Below are positions 5,161 through 6,592 of a DNA stretch of 6,592 nt, in pieces. Below the pieces are notes generated by a model. The model ran no database searches and was not told where the DNA came from. It saw only the letters and a program-made list of their open reading frames with translations. Location: contig CAMOQV010000067.1 of NCBI GenBank assembly GCA_946623205.1, positions 1-6,592 on the forward strand, read 5' to 3'. Source of the stretch: an uncultured Clostridia bacterium. GTDB taxonomy: Bacteria > Bacillota > Clostridia > Christensenellales > UBA3700. Position 1 is the stretch's first letter, and every line of letters starts with the position of its first letter. Made by a program: the position numbers and the translations under genes.

Positions 5161-5987
5161 TTATTCTCCAATTTAATCTTTTCAATAACTTTGCCCGCAA
5201 GCTTTGCAAGGTTTTGTACTTCTTTATGCATCGTTTCTTTTACATGCATATGGTCAAGAGGAACATCTCCAAGACCTGCTGCTGGATTAGACACAACCGA
5301 AGCACCAATTATTTTCATTCCCATATGTGCACCCGCAATGGCTTCATTGCAAGTAGACATTCCAACTACATCAGCGCCCAAGATCTTTGCCATACGAATC
5401 TCTGCTGGAGTTTCATATTGTGGCCCACCAAATTGCATATAGACACCTTCTTTGATATCCATATTCAATTCTTTAGCGCTTTGCTTTACTATATCTCTTA
5501 AATGCTTATCGTAGATTTCACTCATACTTGGGAATCTAGTTCCTAAAGCATCAATGTTTGGCCCAATAAGTGGAGATGGAACCATTTGAGATATTTGATC
5601 TTTTAAAAGAACAATTGTACCAACATCTAAATATGTAATACCTCCTGCGGCATTAGATAAGAATAGATATTCGGCACCCATTAATTTCATTAATCTAATT
5701 GGCAATACAGAATCTTGAGAAGAATATCCTTCATACAAATGGACTCTTCCTTGCATAATGACTACAGGAACACCTCTTACATATCCAAATACAAATCTAC
5801 CAGCATGCCCATCAACTGTACTTATAGGCATACCTTCTATGCTTTCATATGGAATCGCTTGAAATCCTTCAATTAATTCTGCAAGTTTGCCAAGACCAGT
5901 ACCGCACACAAGCGCGATTTTTGGCTTAAATTCTATCTGTTGTTTTAGTGAATAATATGCTAAATTTAGTTTATCTAGATCTGTCAT
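5154..5987 (-). CDS. Purine nucleoside phosphorylase (trimeric PNP family)
   Basis: A 277-residue enzyme that splits purine nucleosides with phosphate to free base and ribose-1-phosphate. Hallmarks of the low-molecular-mass trimeric PNP/MTAP family are present: phosphate loop GTGLG (29-33), HAGRF (61-65), QGRVHLYEGY (79-88), NAAGG (112-116), GGPQYETPAE (187-196), GMST (209-212) and SNPAAG (233-238). The Asn in that last block matches human PNP Asn243, which selects 6-oxopurines (inosine/guanosine); MTAP enzymes have Asp there. The start is ATG 5987 with GGGG at 7 nt. A frame extension to ATG 6014 is rejected because that codon overlaps the -10 box and has no ribosome binding site. It is the first gene of the operon and overlaps the deaminase gene by 7 nt, so it could act on that enzyme's inosine-type products, including methylthioinosine. 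The substrate is inferred. Confidence 0.9.
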   Translation of the reverse strand: MTDLDKLNLAYYSLKQQIEFKPKIALVCGTGLGKLAELIEGFQAIPYESIEGMPISTVDGHAGRFVFGYVRGVPVVIMQGRVHLYEGYSSQDSVLPIRLMKLMGAEYLFLSNAAGGITYLDVGTIVLLKDQISQMVPSPLIGPNIDALGTRFPSMSEIYDKHLRDIVKQSAKELNMDIKEGVYMQFGGPQYETPAEIRMAKILGADVVGMSTCNEAIAGAHMGMKIIGASVVSNPAAGLGDVPLDHMHVKETMHKEVQNLAKLAGKVIEKIKLENKW

Positions 5988-5994
5988 GCATTTT

Positions 5995-5998
5995 CCCC
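5995..5998 (-). promoter_or_regulatory. Ribosome binding site of the PNP gene
   Basis: GGGG in TTGGGGAAAATGC, 7 nt before ATG 5987. It is weaker than the AAGGAG sites of the neighbours, but it is the only Shine-Dalgarno-like sequence between the promoter and the conserved part of PNP, so it fixes the start at MTDLDKLN. Confidence 0.65.
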
Positions 5999-6012
5999 AA
6001 CTATTTTTATTC

Positions 6013-6041
6013 ATTATATCAAACTTTAACTAAAAGTTAAA
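6013..6041 (-). promoter_or_regulatory. Extended -10 promoter of the PNP operon, with palindrome over the -35 region
   Basis: On the minus strand, TGATATAAT gives a perfect -10 (6018-6013) with the extended TG motif. A weak -35, TTAACT (6040-6035), lies 16 nt upstream. A perfect inverted repeat TTTAACT-TTT-AGTTAAA (6041-6025) covers the -35 region and part of the spacer, where a repressor could block the promoter. The predicted start is near 6006, giving a leader of about 20 nt. Confidence 0.7.
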
Positions 6042-6046
6042 TATAC

Positions 6047-6071
6047 AAAAAAAGAAGAGCCTGAGCTCTTC
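6047..6071 (-). terminator. Rho-independent terminator after the ferredoxin gene
   Basis: On the minus strand, GAAGAGC-TCAG-GCTCTTC followed by seven T (6053-6047). It is preceded by eight A, so it could also stop transcription in the other direction. It separates the ferredoxin unit from the PNP operon promoter. Confidence 0.9.
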
Positions 6072-6103
6072 GTTTTTTTTCTGAAGTTACCTTCCTTTAG
6101 CTA

Positions 6104-6274
6104 TTAGCCTTGAGAAATAGCTGAAACTGGGCATTGTTCTGCGCAAGAACCGCAGTCTAGACATGTGCCAGCATCGATTTCATATTTGCTATCACCTTCT
6201 GTAATAGCTGAAACTGGGCATTGTTCTGCACAAGAACCACATTTGATACAATCGTCACTGATTACGTAAGCCAT
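6104..6274 (-). CDS. 2[4Fe-4S] ferredoxin, clostridial type
   Basis: A 56-residue electron carrier with two low-potential [4Fe-4S] clusters. Each half has the classic CxxCxxCxxxCP motif: C9, C12, C15, C19-P and C38, C41, C44, C48-P. Each cluster is built from three Cys of one motif and the last Cys of the other. Length and the MAYVISDDCIKCGSC opening are typical of clostridial ferredoxins that serve hydrogenase, pyruvate:ferredoxin oxidoreductase or Rnf; the partner here is unknown. ATG 6274 has AAGGAG 8 nt upstream. The gene has its own probable promoter and a strong terminator, and lies 72 nt after the RicT/PSP1 gene. A 39-nt stretch in the two halves differs at only two silent positions. 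Confidence 0.95.
   Translation of the reverse strand: MAYVISDDCIKCGSCAEQCPVSAITEGDSKYEIDAGTCLDCGSCAEQCPVSAISQG
6116..6241 (-). repeat. Near-identical 39-bp direct repeat inside the ferredoxin gene
   Basis: Copies at 6241-6203 and 6154-6116 encode the same peptide, CGSCAEQCPVSAI, and differ at two wobble positions only (TGT/TGC in two Cys codons). The two-fold repeat of ferredoxins is ancient, so such DNA identity points to recent gene conversion or re-duplication. Confidence 0.85.
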
Positions 6275-6315
6275 TTTATTTTCTCCTTTAGTTTGTTTTT
6301 AAATTTTGTATTTTA

Positions 6316-6344
6316 ATATTAGCACACATTTTTTTTATGCACAA
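6316..6344 (-). promoter_or_regulatory. Probable promoter of the ferredoxin gene
   Basis: On the minus strand, TTGTGC (6344-6339), a 17-nt spacer and TAATAT (6321-6316), with an extended TG one base before the -10. Each box matches 4 of 6 or slightly fewer, but spacing is ideal and it lies directly after the RicT/PSP1 stop codon. No terminator is seen between the genes, so read-through from upstream is also likely. Confidence 0.5.
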
Positions 6345-6346
6345 TA

Positions 6347-6592
6347 TTATTCTTTAGTTATTAGTACGTCAGAATCATCATCTGATTCGTCCTCTTTGTT
6401 TTCTTGTGGCGCATTCTTTAATTCGAATTCTCCAATTGAATATATCTTATCTACTATTGAATCATCAATTTGAATTTGAGCTTCAATTCTTTCTCTTAAA
6501 ACATCTACCTTCAATACCTTTGCCATACCATCTTGTGTTTTAACCATAGAATTAACTTTTGGCAACTTCTTTAATGTTTCTGCATAGAAATC
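6347..6592 (-). CDS. RicT (YaaT)-like PSP1-domain protein, C-terminal part
   Basis: The last 81 residues of a protein whose start lies beyond the right edge. The sequence DFYAETLKKLPKVNSMVKTQDG followed by AKVLKVDVLRERIEAQIQ is the end of the PSP1 domain, where family members read roughly 'Y..lkklPk.G..V.T.dG.G.V..vn.lr..v.v'. The tail after that is acidic (NKEDESDDDSD). In B. subtilis, RicT (YaaT) forms the RicAFT complex, which carries [4Fe-4S] clusters and affects RNase Y-dependent RNA processing and sporulation. The cluster-binding Cys would be in the missing N-terminal part. In-frame TTG 6565 and ATG codons here are internal, because the frame stays open with conserved residues to the edge. 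The assignment rests on this C-terminal match only. Confidence 0.78.
   Translation of the reverse strand, partial: DFYAETLKKLPKVNSMVKTQDGMAKVLKVDVLRERIEAQIQIDDSIVDKIYSIGEFELKNAPQENKEDESDDDSDVLITKE

Noticed and set aside
6116..6241. Two near-identical 39-bp units as a possible CRISPR-like or mobile repeat
   Set aside because: There are only two units, both in frame inside a ferredoxin gene and encoding its two cluster motifs.

Overview
The window is AT-rich, and every gene in it lies on the minus strand. Short intergenic gaps, strong AAGGAG-type ribosome binding sites and SigA-type promoters suggest a low-GC Bacillota, most likely a member of the Clostridia. The gene content agrees: a clostridial 2[4Fe-4S] ferredoxin, a RicT/PSP1-family protein, a YkpA/YbiT-type ABC-F ATPase, and an SPFH protein next to a TFIIB-type zinc-ribbon protein as in Bacillus YdjI/YdjG. 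No mobile element, CRISPR array, rRNA or tRNA was seen.

In transcription order (right to left): (1) At 6592-6347 is the C-terminal end of a RicT (YaaT)/PSP1-domain protein. It is followed by a 56-residue two-cluster ferredoxin (6274-6104), which has its own probable promoter and ends at a strong hairpin-plus-T7 terminator (6071-6047). (2) A four-gene operon runs from 5987 to 1844: purine nucleoside phosphorylase, an MtaD-like amidohydrolase, a small membrane-anchored protein of unknown function, and an ABC-F ATPase. Adjacent genes overlap or sit 9 nt apart. A promoter with an extended -10 (6041-6013) starts the operon and a hairpin terminator (1805-1769) ends it. The first two enzymes fit a deaminate-then-phosphorolyse route for adenosine-type nucleosides (adenosine, SAH, MTA). 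(3) An intergenic region of about 560 nt (1277-1843) holds no convincing protein gene but is rich in signals. It has a consensus-quality minus-strand promoter followed by a long hairpin (candidate small or leader RNA), two copies of a 17-bp palindrome-like sequence, a CIRCE-like inverted repeat (HrcA operator) and the promoter of the next operon. (4) At 1276-1 is an SPFH-domain protein with two zinc ribbons at its C-terminus. It is translationally coupled (TAATG) to a zinc-ribbon protein that runs off the left edge.

The most interesting points are the CIRCE-like element in front of the SPFH/zinc-ribbon operon, which suggests HrcA heat-shock control of a membrane-stress module, and the candidate small RNA. 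The RNA hairpin pairs continuously only when transcribed from the minus strand, the same strand as the promoter just upstream of it. Two gene starts (SPFH and PNP) are set downstream of the longest possible reading frame because the extended N-termini overlap promoter elements.
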